A stretch of DNA of 64,000 nt from Parvularcula sp038749595 (lineage in GTDB: Bacteria > Pseudomonadota > Alphaproteobacteria > Caulobacterales > Parvularculaceae). The notes under the pieces are model-generated. The model was not told where the DNA came from. It saw only the letters and a list, made by a program, of their open reading frames with translations, and ran no database searches. Positions within the stretch are counted from its first letter, which is position 1. Each line of letters starts with the position of its first letter. The DNA is taken from positions 115,515 through 179,514 of the forward strand of contig JBCDHW010000007.1 in the NCBI GenBank assembly GCA_038749595.1. Reading direction: 5' to 3'. The translations under genes and the position numbers were made by a program. This document shows, in pieces, positions 41,882 to 50,849 of the stretch.

Positions 41882-43711
41882 TCACTCGACCGTGACCGAT
41901 TTTGCCAAATTCCGAGGCTGATCAACGTCTGTGCCCTTGAGAACGGCGGTGTGATAGGCGATCAGTTGTATCGGAATGGCATAGATCAGCGGCGCCAAAA
42001 GGGGCTCCACCGCCGGCATCGCGAAGGTTGTTACAGCGTCGCCGTCGCGCACAGCTTCGCTCACGCCCGTCTCTGAAGCGATCAGGATGCACTGACCTCC
42101 CCGCGCGACGACCTCGTGCATGTTGGAGATGGTTTTCTCGAAATGCCGGTCGTCCGGCGCGATGACGATCACCGGGACATGCTCGTCGACCAGGGCGATC
42201 GGGCCGTGCTTGAGCTCGCCCGCGGCGTAACCCTCCGCGTGGATATAGCTGATTTCTTTGAGTTTGAGGGCTCCCTCCATCGCCAGAGGAAAGCTGACGC
42301 CGCGGCCGAGATAAAGCACGTCCGACGCAGGCACGAGTTGATGGCTGAGCTCGGCCAGGGCACGCTCCCGGCCGAGAACGTCGCCCATGAGCCGCGGGAT
42401 CGAGAGCAGCGCGCGGACGAGGCGGACCTCCTCATCGGCATCGATCACCCCCCGGGCGCGCCCAGCGGCGATCGCGATGCAGGCGAGTGTCGTCAATTGG
42501 CAGGTGAACGCCTTGGTCGAGGCCACACCGATTTCCGGGCCCGCCGCGATCGGGAACACGGCATCAGCTTCGCGCGCCATGGTGCTTTCGGGGACGTTGA
42601 CCACCACGCCAACGCGCTGGCCCGCCGCTTTAGCATCGCGCAGGGCTGCGAGGGTGTCCGCCGTCTCCCCCGATTGGCTGATGAACAAAGCGGCGCCGCC
42701 CTCTTGGTACGGAACATCGCGGTAGCGGAGCTCGGACGCGATATCGATTTCGAGCGGAAGCTTAGCCCACGTCTCAAACCAATACCGCGCGACGAGGCCC
42801 GCGAGGAACGCCGTGCCGCAGGCGGAGATCGTCAGTCGACTGATTTGCGCGAAGTCGATGCCGCTTTCGGGCAAGGTGATCGTCCGGGTTTCCGGATCGA
42901 TATAGCGGCTGAGGGTATGGCCGATGACATCGGGCTGTTCTTCGATCTCCTTGGCCATGAAATGGCGGTGGCGGCCCTTGCCAACCAGAGCGGCGGCGGC
43001 GTCGGACACGGTTTCGGTCCGGGTGACGGGTTTGCCGTCGCCGGTGAAGATCTTTACACTGTCGGTTGTGACCTCAGCCCAGTCCCCGTCGGTCAGGTAG
43101 GTAACGTAGCGTGAGAACGGCGCGAGGGCCATGGCGTCGGAGCCGATGAACATTTCGCCTTCACCGCGACCGATGGCGAGGGGGCTCCCCTGGCAGGCGC
43201 AATAGATCGTGTGCGGCGCATCAACGAGGAGGACCCCAATCGCGAACGCTCCCCGGAGCGCATCAAGCGTCTTGGTGAAGGCGTCGCGTGGGGTATCGCC
43301 TTGATCGAGGTGATGCTCGAACAGGCGGGCGATGACCTCGGAGTCGGTTTCGCTTTCGAACGTCACACCATGGGAGGCAAGTTCGTCCCTCAGTGAGCGG
43401 AAGTTCTCGATGATGCCGTTATGGACGACGGCCACGCGCTGGCTGCCATGGGGGTGGGCATTGGTCTCGGTCGGCTTGCCATGGGTCGCCCATCGGGTAT
43501 GGCCGATGCCGGTGGACCCTGAAATCGGGTCCTCCTGAAGGACGGCTTCGAGGGCCGCAAGCTTACCGACTGCCCGGCGGCGAGCGACGGATCCCTCCTT
43601 AAGCGTTGCAATTCCAGACGAGTCATAACCGCGGTATTCCAAACGCTTAAGGCCTTCGACCAAACGGTCAGAGACGTCACGATCACTGATAATCCCAACA
43701 ATTCCGCACAT
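41882..43711 (-). CDS. glmS: Glutamine-fructose-6-phosphate aminotransferase (isomerizing)
   Basis: A 609-residue GlmS making glucosamine-6-phosphate from fructose-6-phosphate and glutamine. Cys2 is the glutaminase nucleophile (MCGIVGI). The N-terminal amidotransferase domain contains GIGHTRWATHGKPTETNAHPH. Two SIS isomerase domains follow, with SACGTAFLAGLVARYW and FISQSGETADTL. The C-terminus ends PRNLAKSVTVE, the flexible lid of the family. It is 3 nt after glmU on the minus strand, so the UDP-GlcNAc genes form an operon. No glmS ribozyme is seen, as expected outside Gram-positives. Confidence 0.97.
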   Translation of the reverse strand: MCGIVGIISDRDVSDRLVEGLKRLEYRGYDSSGIATLKEGSVARRRAVGKLAALEAVLQEDPISGSTGIGHTRWATHGKPTETNAHPHGSQRVAVVHNGIIENFRSLRDELASHGVTFESETDSEVIARLFEHHLDQGDTPRDAFTKTLDALRGAFAIGVLLVDAPHTIYCACQGSPLAIGRGEGEMFIGSDAMALAPFSRYVTYLTDGDWAEVTTDSVKIFTGDGKPVTRTETVSDAAAALVGKGRHRHFMAKEIEEQPDVIGHTLSRYIDPETRTITLPESGIDFAQISRLTISACGTAFLAGLVARYWFETWAKLPLEIDIASELRYRDVPYQEGGAALFISQSGETADTLAALRDAKAAGQRVGVVVNVPESTMAREADAVFPIAAGPEIGVASTKAFTCQLTTLACIAIAAGRARGVIDADEEVRLVRALLSIPRLMGDVLGRERALAELSHQLVPASDVLYLGRGVSFPLAMEGALKLKEISYIHAEGYAAGELKHGPIALVDEHVPVIVIAPDDRHFEKTISNMHEVVARGGQCILIASETGVSEAVRDGDAVTTFAMPAVEPLLAPLIYAIPIQLIAYHTAVLKGTDVDQPRNLAKSVTVE

Positions 43712-43714
43712 CGG

Positions 43715-45049
43715 TCAGTGGTCCTCGTTCTTCGCGCGAAAGGTGGCAGCCCAGCCCGCGCGCTCGATTTGTTTGCCCCGGGCGACAGCGAGCGCATCCG
43801 CTTCGACGTTCTTTGTAATGACGGATCCTGAGCCCGTGATGGCGCCATCGCCGATCGTCACAGGAGCGATCAGCATGGTGCTCGAACCAATAAACGCCTG
43901 CTGACCAATTTCGGTGCGATGTTTGGAGAAGCCGTCGTAGTTGCAGGTGATCGTGCCCGCGCCAATGTTTGTCCGTGCACCGATCGTCACGTCACCGAGG
44001 TAGGTTAGGTGCCCAGCTTTGACACCTTGGCCAAGGTCGGCCTTTTTGGTCTCAACGAAGTTTCCAACCGCCGCGTCTTCGCCCAGCACGGTGCCCTCAC
44101 GCAGGCGGGCGAAGGGGCCAGCCGAAGCGCCTGCCTCAAGCATGGCGCCCGTGATATGGCTGAACGGCTTCACCACCGCGCCTGGCGCAAGGGTGACGCC
44201 TGGGCCGAAGACCACGTTTTGCCCGATCGTACAGTCCTCGCCGATCACAGTGTCATAGGCAAAATAGACTGTGTCCGGATCACTTAAAGTCACGCCAGCG
44301 AGCATGAAGGCCTCACGCTTGCGCCGCTGGAAGATCGCCTCCGCCACGGACAGCTCAAGCCGGTTGTTGACGCCGAGGACCTCTTCCTCCTGACCGCGCA
44401 CGAACGCGAGCTTATGGCCGGCCTCGCCAGCCAAGCTCACAAGATCGGTCAGGTAGTATTCTTGCTTGGCGTTAGCGTTGGTGATTTGAGGAAGGTACGT
44501 GTACAGAATATCCGAGTGGATTGCCATCACGCCTGAATTGCAAAGGGTCACCGCGCGCTCTTCGGGGGACGCGTCCTTCGCTTCAACAATCCGTGTTAGG
44601 ACGCCATTTTCTGTGATTAATCGTCCGTAGGGGCCAGGATCTTTGGCGTCGAAGCCAAGCACCGCCAGCCCTGCGCCATCGTCGATGGTGCCCAGCAGCG
44701 CCTGGAGCGTCTGTTCCGTCAGAAGCGGCGTGTCTCCGTAGAGCACCAGGACGGTGCCGCTGAACCCATCGAGCAACGGCAGCGCAGCCGTGACCGCGTC
44801 GCCTGTCCCTTGGGGAGGATCCTGGACGGCCACTTTCGCGTCGCGATCGAGGTCGCCGAGCGCCGCTTCCACCTGGGCACCGCCCGCGCCAATGACGACG
44901 CCGACCCGCTCGGCGCCCAACGAGCGGGCTGCCCGTAGGCAGTGGCCGAGCATGGGGAGGTGGCCAATTTCGTGCAGAACTTTCGGCTTTTGCGAGCGCA
45001 TTCGCGTCCCGTGGCCCGCGGCGAGCACGACACAAGCAAGTGGCGCCAT
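43715..45049 (-). CDS. glmU: Bifunctional UDP-GlcNAc pyrophosphorylase/glucosamine-1-P acetyltransferase
   Basis: A 444-residue GlmU. The N-terminal uridyltransferase begins VVLAAGHGTRMRSQKPKVLH, the nucleotide loop, and holds YGDTPLL. The C-terminal left-handed beta-helix carries the hexapeptide repeats and the acetyl-CoA site (LTYLGDVTIGARTNIGAGTITCNYDG). It supplies UDP-GlcNAc for peptidoglycan and lipid A. Translation starts at 45049 (MAPLACVVL). The gene leads the glmU-glmS operon, and the 122 bp before the divergent gph gene should hold promoters for both. Confidence 0.97.
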   Translation of the reverse strand: MAPLACVVLAAGHGTRMRSQKPKVLHEIGHLPMLGHCLRAARSLGAERVGVVIGAGGAQVEAALGDLDRDAKVAVQDPPQGTGDAVTAALPLLDGFSGTVLVLYGDTPLLTEQTLQALLGTIDDGAGLAVLGFDAKDPGPYGRLITENGVLTRIVEAKDASPEERAVTLCNSGVMAIHSDILYTYLPQITNANAKQEYYLTDLVSLAGEAGHKLAFVRGQEEEVLGVNNRLELSVAEAIFQRRKREAFMLAGVTLSDPDTVYFAYDTVIGEDCTIGQNVVFGPGVTLAPGAVVKPFSHITGAMLEAGASAGPFARLREGTVLGEDAAVGNFVETKKADLGQGVKAGHLTYLGDVTIGARTNIGAGTITCNYDGFSKHRTEIGQQAFIGSSTMLIAPVTIGDGAITGSGSVITKNVEADALAVARGKQIERAGWAATFRAKNEDH

Positions 45050-45171
45050 GGAAACTCCTGTGTTCGAACCTGTGTCCCCCGAGGGGACGCGGTTAACCGC
45101 ATTTTGCGCTAGGCCAACGTCACAAGCTGTAAACTGTTGCTACAGCACGCGCCGGTTGGCACGCCGGTGCT

Positions 45172-45861
45172 ATGCAACGACTCGACGGGACTGTCTGCAT
45201 TTTCGATCTCGACGGGACGCTGGTGGACAGTGCCCCTGACCTCGCCCGCGCTTTGAACCGCGCGCTGGTTCGGGAAGGCCTGAGCGCCCTCCCACTCGAC
45301 GAGGTGAAAGCGCTGTTCGGCCATGGCGCGGAATGGCTGATCACTGCCGCGTTCCAGGCGCAGGGGCGGGATCTGTCGGCAGATCCCGAACGAGACCGGA
45401 TCCTCGAAACCTATCTCGCGGATTACGCAGCGCATATTTTTAAGGAGAGCCGCGTGTTCGATGGCGCCGTCGCCGCGCTTGAAGCGTTGCGACGGGCTGG
45501 CGCGACCCTCGCAATCTGCACAAATAAGGTGGCGCGGTTGAGCCTCCCTCTCATCGAGGCGGCAGAGCTCGACGGGTTTTTCGATGTGATAATTTCCGGG
45601 GATCAACTGGCTGAGCGTAAGCCGTCGCCCTTACCCCTCAACCATATCGTTGAGCGGACGCGAGCGCAAAACGCGATCATGATCGGGGATGGCTACCCAG
45701 ATTTCGGCGCAGCGAACGCCGCTCGCATCCCAGCGCTGATGGCGCGCTCCGGATACGGCAAACGGGATCGACGGTTAGCCGACGCCGTTTGGTTTGATGA
45801 CTACGCAACGCTTCATCAGGCCGTCATCAACGCCCTGATGAGAGAAGAAAAACAGCGCTAG
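45172..45861 (+). CDS. gph: Phosphoglycolate phosphatase-like HAD hydrolase
   Basis: A 229-residue HAD-superfamily phosphatase of the Gph type. Motif I is FDLDGTLVDS with the nucleophile Asp, motif II is AICTNK, the motif III Lys is in ERKPSPLP, and motif IV is MIGDGYPDFGAANAA. The cap domain (about 18-90) is the helical C1 type. It probably removes phosphate from 2-phosphoglycolate formed from DNA repair or side reactions, but other small sugar phosphates are possible. It is divergent from glmU. Its stop overlaps the stop of a small convergent gene by 4 nt. Confidence 0.87.
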   Translation: MQRLDGTVCIFDLDGTLVDSAPDLARALNRALVREGLSALPLDEVKALFGHGAEWLITAAFQAQGRDLSADPERDRILETYLADYAAHIFKESRVFDGAVAALEALRRAGATLAICTNKVARLSLPLIEAAELDGFFDVIISGDQLAERKPSPLPLNHIVERTRAQNAIMIGDGYPDFGAANAARIPALMARSGYGKRDRRLADAVWFDDYATLHQAVINALMREEKQR

Positions 45862-46052
45862 GCGTGGACTTCGCCGCGGCGCGGCATCCCATTCACCATA
45901 TCGCTGCGGACATCATAACGAGATGACCGCATGGTCGATACAAAGCCCTCTTGCACGAGCTTTACGTCGACGTCGTATCCCTGTTTTTTCCAGTAGTCCT
46001 GTATCAACGACCGCAAACGCACGGCCCCCTCGTTCGAGCAGAAATCAGACAT
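45858..46052 (-). CDS. Small conserved hypothetical protein
   Basis: A 64-residue soluble protein: an N-terminal helix (EGAVRLRSLIQDYWKKQGYDVDVKLV) followed by a segment reading EGFVSTMRSSRYDVRSDMVNGMPRRG. Similar short proteins with a YDVRSDMVNGxP ending are widespread in alphaproteobacteria, without known function. No Cys cluster, signal or membrane helix is present. It faces gph and ends 4 nt inside it. The AT-rich 257-bp gap upstream (46053-46309) contains its promoter and, on the other strand, that of murL. Confidence 0.7.
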   Translation of the reverse strand: MSDFCSNEGAVRLRSLIQDYWKKQGYDVDVKLVQEGFVSTMRSSRYDVRSDMVNGMPRRGEVHA

Positions 46053-46309
46053 TACTCGCCTCCCTACAGACTATGGTTGTCATATCCGCTCAGAAGACGT
46101 GTTGTCCATAAGATTCTGTCAATCATTTCGGTGTTTTGAAATAACATCAGAGTGTGCACTTGCACAAAATAATTAATGCATGCGCGCGGCCCAAATAACG
46201 TCACTACAATCCTAAGTTTGCCTTTTGCGTCGACTTTCCGAGCGCCGAGCGACCGCCGTTAGGCCGCTGTGGCCTTGACGTCTGGCGCGACCTGGCGTCC
46301 TTGCAGAGC

Positions 46310-47641
46310 ATGGACGAACGTGCGCCTCCGCGCCTGGAACGTAGCGAACACTTTGGTTTCGGTCCCATTGAGCGGACCGGCACGTCGGTGCGGTTTTCGT
46401 TCGCGTGTTCCCGGTTTGGCGCCTTCACAGAAACGCTCAACCTCGAAACGGAACGGGCCGTCCCATCAGAGCTTCTGACTCTCCTTCAGGTTGCATTGGG
46501 GGTCAGCTCCTATAAAGCCGGTGCAGCGCGCGCGGTGGCGTTTCCCCCCCTCACCGAGGCGGGACGGCGGATGGCCGAGGCGCTTTATACCGAGGGGCTC
46601 GCCGAATTTTTCGTCCGCAGCAGGCTCGCGTATCCGCCGGGCACCGCGTTCTCAGGCGCCATCATCCCGGCCGCTACCGCCTCTGGTAAGCCGGGATCAG
46701 GCCCGCCCCTGGTCGCTTTTGGCGGCGGCAAGGACAGCTACGTCGCCGGAGCCGCAGCGCGCGCTGCGTACGGCGAAGATCCAGTCTATACCTCTGTGAT
46801 CATGTCCGAAGCGGTGGGGAAAGTCCTCACTGCAACGGCGCCCTACCCGCCGAAGCTTATTCGGCGGGCGCTTGACCCCAAGCTGTTGGCGCTCCGCGAC
46901 GGCTTCTCGGGTCACGTCCCGATTACGGCTATGAACATCCTGGTGCTGACGGTTTTCGGGTGGTTGCAAGGCGCGCGGGCCATTTTGTTCGCTAACGAAC
47001 GATCCGCAGACGAACCAACACTTAACGCTAACGGCGTGGAAGCGAACCACCAATATTCGAAATCCTCCGCATTTGAGGAACTGGTCAGGGACGCCGTTTC
47101 GGAAGCTGCCCCGTCGGCGCCGCCCACCTATTCCGTGCTCCGACCTTTTTCAGAGCTTTGGATCGCTCAGCGCTTTGCCGCGATTGCCGAGGCCCATGGA
47201 CGCTTTACCTCGTGCAACCGTAATTTCCGACTTGCCGGTGACGCCACCCAGCGCTGGTGCGGCACATGCGCGAAATGCGCGTTCACGTCGCTTATCACAG
47301 CGCCATTCGTCAGTAGGCAGCAAGCGGAGGTGATGTTCGGCGAGCCTATGCTTGAAGCGCCTGAATTGGTGCCATTTTTTCACGAGCTTTGCGGTCTCTC
47401 GGAACATAAACCGTGGGATTGCGTCGGCACAATCGACGAGTGCCAAGCGGCCGTAGGTCTCCTTACGCGGCACAAGGATTGGCGTGATACCGAGATCGTC
47501 CGTAAGCTGCATAGCTCTCTTCTCCGTACAAAAACTGCCGAAGATTTGCAGCAACAAGCAGACGAGGCAGAGAAGCCAAGAGCCCGTGGAGCGTTGCCTG
47601 CGGAACTTTACAACGCGGCGTTGGATCTTCCATGCGCGTGA
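46310..47641 (+). CDS. murL: UDP-MurNAc-L-Ala-L-Glu epimerase (MurL)
   Basis: A 443-residue protein of the MurL family described in Xanthomonas oryzae. It converts the terminal L-Glu of UDP-MurNAc-L-Ala-L-Glu to D-Glu using ATP. A PP-loop-like nucleotide motif is visible, FGGGKDSY with Lys141-Asp142-Ser143. Further on is NERSADEPTLNANGVEANHQYSKS, and the Cys-rich RWCGTCAKCAFTSLITAPF near residue 322 is another family hallmark. It overlaps the ligase gene by 10 nt, the murL-murD2 arrangement of the alternative D-Glu pathway. The ATG at 46310 is used; a TTG at 46301 is in frame. Function is by family and context; activity here is untested. Confidence 0.85.
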   Translation: MDERAPPRLERSEHFGFGPIERTGTSVRFSFACSRFGAFTETLNLETERAVPSELLTLLQVALGVSSYKAGAARAVAFPPLTEAGRRMAEALYTEGLAEFFVRSRLAYPPGTAFSGAIIPAATASGKPGSGPPLVAFGGGKDSYVAGAAARAAYGEDPVYTSVIMSEAVGKVLTATAPYPPKLIRRALDPKLLALRDGFSGHVPITAMNILVLTVFGWLQGARAILFANERSADEPTLNANGVEANHQYSKSSAFEELVRDAVSEAAPSAPPTYSVLRPFSELWIAQRFAAIAEAHGRFTSCNRNFRLAGDATQRWCGTCAKCAFTSLITAPFVSRQQAEVMFGEPMLEAPELVPFFHELCGLSEHKPWDCVGTIDECQAAVGLLTRHKDWRDTEIVRKLHSSLLRTKTAEDLQQQADEAEKPRARGALPAELYNAALDLPCA

Positions 47642-48888
47642 TCCTGCACGGCACCGGCACCGAGGCGCGCGCCGCCGCTGCGCATTTTTCTGCAGCGCGC
47701 ATCACGGATGTTCAGGTTACAGATGACAATGGCGGAACGATCGACGGCCTAAAGTCTCTCTCGGTCGATCGCGCGATTGAAACCGTCCGTGATGCGACAT
47801 ATCTTCGGTCCCCAGGCGTTCGGCCTGACCACCCCCTCGCCCTGGCCGCCGCCGACAAAGCCAGCTGCGCCACGACACCGACTGGGTACTGGCTCGCGCG
47901 CCACGCACCGGCGGAAACGATCACCATTACAGGAACAAAGGGCAAGAGCACCACGGTCTCGTTGACCTCTTTGCTCTTGAAAACACTTGGGCTTTCCGCA
48001 TCCGCTTACGGAAATATCGGCACGCCTGCACTGAACGACCTCCTACCCACTGACGCGTTTCCCATCGTCGAAATGTCGTCCTATATGCTGCATGATGTTC
48101 CGCCTGCCGAACATTTTCATGTCATTACCAATCTCCTCCAAGACCATATCGATTGGCATGGCGGACTTGCGCCCTATCACCGCGCAAAACTGCGTCCCTT
48201 TTTTATCAATGCCCATCCTACTGGCCTCGCGCCGCGGTCAGTCATCGACGGGCACAACTTGCCTTCGACCATTGGCGCCCTTGATGAGATTGTTCAGAGT
48301 AGTGATGAAGCGCTCATCCTCGGACAACAGACCATTCCGCTTCAAAGGACGCTGAAGGATTTTCGCACCAGCCCGCTACGGGACGGCCTCCGCACCGCAC
48401 TGGCGATCGCTGACCGTCTGACCACGGGACGGGATCTGCGCGCCGCCGCGGAGCAGGTTATGACGACCTATCCCGGTCTGCCCAGCCGCCAAGAACATAT
48501 TCCGTCTACCGACGAGCGGATATGGATCAACGACGCTCTCGCAACAGTACCCGAGGCGGTAATTGAAGCCGTAAAACCCTTCATTTCCCGAGAGGTGGTG
48601 TTGTTGATCGGCGGCGCAGACCGGCAGCAAGTCTTTGATCCACTGAAGCGATTTTTAGAAGCCCATCGGAACGTTTCAGTCATCGCGTTCGGCAGTGCAG
48701 GCCGCCGGTTCGGAACGCAGGACGCGACGTTTACTGACACATTCAACGAAGCGCTCGCCCTTGCCAGCGAACGTTGTCCTATCGGCGGTGCGATCATCTT
48801 CTCGCCCGCCGCACCGAGCGAGCCTCCCTACACAGACTATAAACAGCGCGCCGAGGTCTTCAAAGCGGCTGCCCAGTCCGCATCGTAA
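47632..48888 (+). CDS. murD2: UDP-MurNAc-L-Ala-L-glutamate ligase (MurD2)
   Basis: A 418-residue Mur ligase. The N-terminal UDP-sugar domain is short; the ATP loop TGTKGKSTT lies at about 100-108. Then come VEMSSYML, DHIDWHGG and WINDALATVPEA, matching the MurD layout. It is shorter and more diverged than canonical MurD. Because murL is directly upstream and overlapping, it is read as MurD2, which adds L-Glu rather than D-Glu. A normal MurD in another part of the genome is not excluded; if absent, this is essential. The ATG at 47632 lies inside the end of murL. Confidence 0.83.
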   Translation: MRVILHGTGTEARAAAAHFSAARITDVQVTDDNGGTIDGLKSLSVDRAIETVRDATYLRSPGVRPDHPLALAAADKASCATTPTGYWLARHAPAETITITGTKGKSTTVSLTSLLLKTLGLSASAYGNIGTPALNDLLPTDAFPIVEMSSYMLHDVPPAEHFHVITNLLQDHIDWHGGLAPYHRAKLRPFFINAHPTGLAPRSVIDGHNLPSTIGALDEIVQSSDEALILGQQTIPLQRTLKDFRTSPLRDGLRTALAIADRLTTGRDLRAAAEQVMTTYPGLPSRQEHIPSTDERIWINDALATVPEAVIEAVKPFISREVVLLIGGADRQQVFDPLKRFLEAHRNVSVIAFGSAGRRFGTQDATFTDTFNEALALASERCPIGGAIIFSPAAPSEPPYTDYKQRAEVFKAAAQSAS

Positions 48889-48904
48889 CTAACGCGAGCG
48901 CGAT

Positions 48905-49366
48905 TTAATCCGTATAATTCAAAGGCAGCTCCGTGGTGTCTTTCAAGCGTTCCATCGAGAAATTGACGCTGACGTCCGCCATATCGATCTTCCGTATCAG
49001 TTGTTTATAAATGACATCGTACCCGCCCATATCAGGCGCCACCACTTTCAGAAGATAATCCACGTCGCCCGTCATCCGATGGCACTCAACAATCTCGGGG
49101 ATGGCTTGCACCGCTTTTGCAAATGCCTGGAGCCAGTCCTCCGAATGCTCCTTAGCATGTATACGGACATACCCCACCAAGGGCAGGCCCAGAGCGTTAG
49201 GATCGAGGAGCGTGACCCGCCGTTTAATGACGCCTTTCTCCTCCAGCTTTTTCAGACGGCGCCAGCAAGGAGTTTGCGATATTCCCGCCCTCTCCGCGAC
49301 GTCCGCTACGGATAGGTTGGCGTCTGTCTGCACGAGACTCAGGATCTTTTTATCGGTCTCATCCAT
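48905..49366 (-). CDS. Lrp/AsnC family transcriptional regulator
   Basis: A 153-residue Lrp-type regulator. The N-terminal winged helix starts MDETDKKILSLVQTDANLSVADVAERAGISQTPCWRRLKKLEEKGVI; the C-terminal RAM domain (about 70-150) reads GYVRIHAKEHSE...GDVDYLLKVVAPDM and binds amino acids. Such proteins form octamers and control amino-acid metabolism. Translation starts at 49366 after GAGGAT; the longer frame upstream is not conserved. It is divergent from the DUF6356 gene with a 117-bp gap, and converges on murD2. Its target cannot be read from sequence, though autoregulation is usual. Confidence 0.9.
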   Translation of the reverse strand: MDETDKKILSLVQTDANLSVADVAERAGISQTPCWRRLKKLEEKGVIKRRVTLLDPNALGLPLVGYVRIHAKEHSEDWLQAFAKAVQAIPEIVECHRMTGDVDYLLKVVAPDMGGYDVIYKQLIRKIDMADVSVNFSMERLKDTTELPLNYTD

Positions 49367-49483
49367 CTCGATATCCTCACGTTCATAGATTTTTCTTCTC
49401 CATTTTGGCCGATATTGGAGCATAAATGGAACATTTTTTCCGCTGATCGTGCTATGCCCTTTCGGTAGCGACGAGGCCGTGTT

Positions 49484-49729
49484 ATGCGAATTTTCACCGA
49501 ACATCCGCAGTCTGTCGGCGAGACTTACACGGAGCATATGGGCGTCGCGTTATCGTTCAGCGGCGCACTTTTGAAGGCTGGTTTTTGCTGTGTCGTGCAC
49601 GCGTTTTTGCCATTTCTCTTCGTTACCACCGGTCGGGATACAATTTCCGAGCTTCACCGACGCATGGTCACACACCGCGATCGTCGGACCACAGACGAAC
49701 CTGAACCAGTACACGCACTCGCTGAATAG
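49484..49729 (+). CDS. DUF6356 family membrane protein
   Basis: An 81-residue protein starting MRIFTEHPQSVGETYTEHMGVALSFSGALLKAGFCCVVHAFLPFLFVTTG. The whole opening, with TEHPxSVGETYxEH, is the family pattern, and the hydrophobic segment is probably one or two helices. The tail is basic and acidic mixed (ELHRRMVTHRDRRTTDEPEP). The family is common in Sphingomonadales and relatives and has no known role. A terminator-like hairpin begins 42 nt past its stop, inside the annotated start of the next gene. Confidence 0.8.
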   Translation: MRIFTEHPQSVGETYTEHMGVALSFSGALLKAGFCCVVHAFLPFLFVTTGRDTISELHRRMVTHRDRRTTDEPEPVHALAE

Positions 49730-49741
49730 CCGCGAGCACGC

Positions 49742-50815
49742 ATGAGCGGATTCTCGCCCCTCGGATCCGCAAGCTCCGGCTGGGGAAGTGCCCGGAGCTT
49801 TTTTGACAGGGTAGCGCCGGGTTTTCTTTGCGCCGGCATGGCTGCGATGGCTGCGCAGTTCGTCAGTGCAGAACTTGGCGGCCCAGCAATGCTGCTCGCG
49901 TTGCTGTTTGGGATGAGCGTCAGTTTTCTCGGCGACGACGATCGGTGCGCTGAAGGTTTGATGTTCAGCTCAAAGACGGCGCTGAAACTTGGCGTCGCCT
50001 TGCTGGGTGCGCAGATCACAGTATCGGAAGTCGCCGCGTTAGGCCTCCCGATCACCACTCTTGTTATCTCAGGCGTGCTCTTTACACTGATCGCTGGCGC
50101 TGCGATTGGCCGCTTTGTCGGCCTTTCCGCTCCCCATGCGGTGCTTTCGGCAGGGTCGGTTGCGATCTGCGGAGCATCGGCAGCGTTGGCTATTAGTAGT
50201 GTGTTGCCCCGCGGCGAAAAGCTCGACCAGCAAACGAGCTTGACGGTCGTCGGCGTCACGACGCTCAGTACGATTGCAATGGTGCTTTACCCGCTGATTG
50301 CGCGCGTTTTTCACTTCACTGATCCGCAGGCGGGCATTTTTCTTGGCGCCACGATCCACGACGTCGCGCAGGTTATCGGCGCGGGATACACCGTGTCCGA
50401 CGAGGCGGGGGAAACCGCGGCGATCGTCAAATTGATGCGGGTGGCGTGCCTCGTCCCGACCGTTTTAGCGATTGGCTTCTTAACCCGACGTACTCAAATG
50501 AATGCTGCGCAGGCCACCGCAAATGCGCCGGTCATTCCCTTATTTTTGATAGGTTTTGTAGCTATCATGCTTGCGAACAGCGTTGGCCTGGTCAGCCCGG
50601 TCATGACCGATTGGGCAAGCACCTTATCGCAGTCGGCATTACTCACGGCCGTCGCAGCGCTCGGTATGCGGACATCTCTCAAAGATCTTGGGAAGCTCGG
50701 CGCGGCACCTATTCTTGCCCTCGTGGCTCAGACCGCAGCGTTGGCCGTGTTCGCCATAATCGGCATCCTGCTCATCGCTTACACCGCCAACGGTCCGCTT
50801 TTCGGCGTGGGCTAG
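49742..50815 (+). CDS. YeiH/UPF0324 family membrane exporter, putative sulfate/sulfite type
   Basis: A 357-residue protein with about 10 TM helices. Family motifs are LKLGVALLGAQITVSEVA, SVAICGASAALAISSVL, GIFLGATIHDVAQVIGAG (the conserved TxHDVxQVxGAG segment) and AIVKLMRVACLVPTVL. YeiH proteins are proposed sulfate or sulfite exporters or volume sensors; direct evidence is thin. The start at 49742 puts a perfect terminator hairpin (49771-49804) inside codons 10-21, so the real start may be later, for example ATG 49838, though that would trim the first TM helix. Confidence 0.82.
   Translation: MSGFSPLGSASSGWGSARSFFDRVAPGFLCAGMAAMAAQFVSAELGGPAMLLALLFGMSVSFLGDDDRCAEGLMFSSKTALKLGVALLGAQITVSEVAALGLPITTLVISGVLFTLIAGAAIGRFVGLSAPHAVLSAGSVAICGASAALAISSVLPRGEKLDQQTSLTVVGVTTLSTIAMVLYPLIARVFHFTDPQAGIFLGATIHDVAQVIGAGYTVSDEAGETAAIVKLMRVACLVPTVLAIGFLTRRTQMNAAQATANAPVIPLFLIGFVAIMLANSVGLVSPVMTDWASTLSQSALLTAVAALGMRTSLKDLGKLGAAPILALVAQTAALAVFAIIGILLIAYTANGPLFGVG
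49771..49804 (+). terminator. Terminator-like hairpin inside the start of the YeiH gene
   Basis: AAGCTCCGG (49771-49779) and CCGGAGCTT (49792-49800) are perfect 9-bp arms with a 12-nt loop, followed by TTTT (six T in a row with the arm). This is a standard intrinsic terminator shape. It would end the DUF6356 transcript, or act as an attenuator for the exporter gene. Confidence 0.7.
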
Positions 50816-50849
50816 GCGGCTGTTCCGACGACGTCTATGCTCCATTGCG

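Noticed and set aside
46139..46200. TGTGCA-CT-TGCACA palindrome before murL
   Set aside because: Arms are only 6 bp and occur once, so no regulatory role is claimed.
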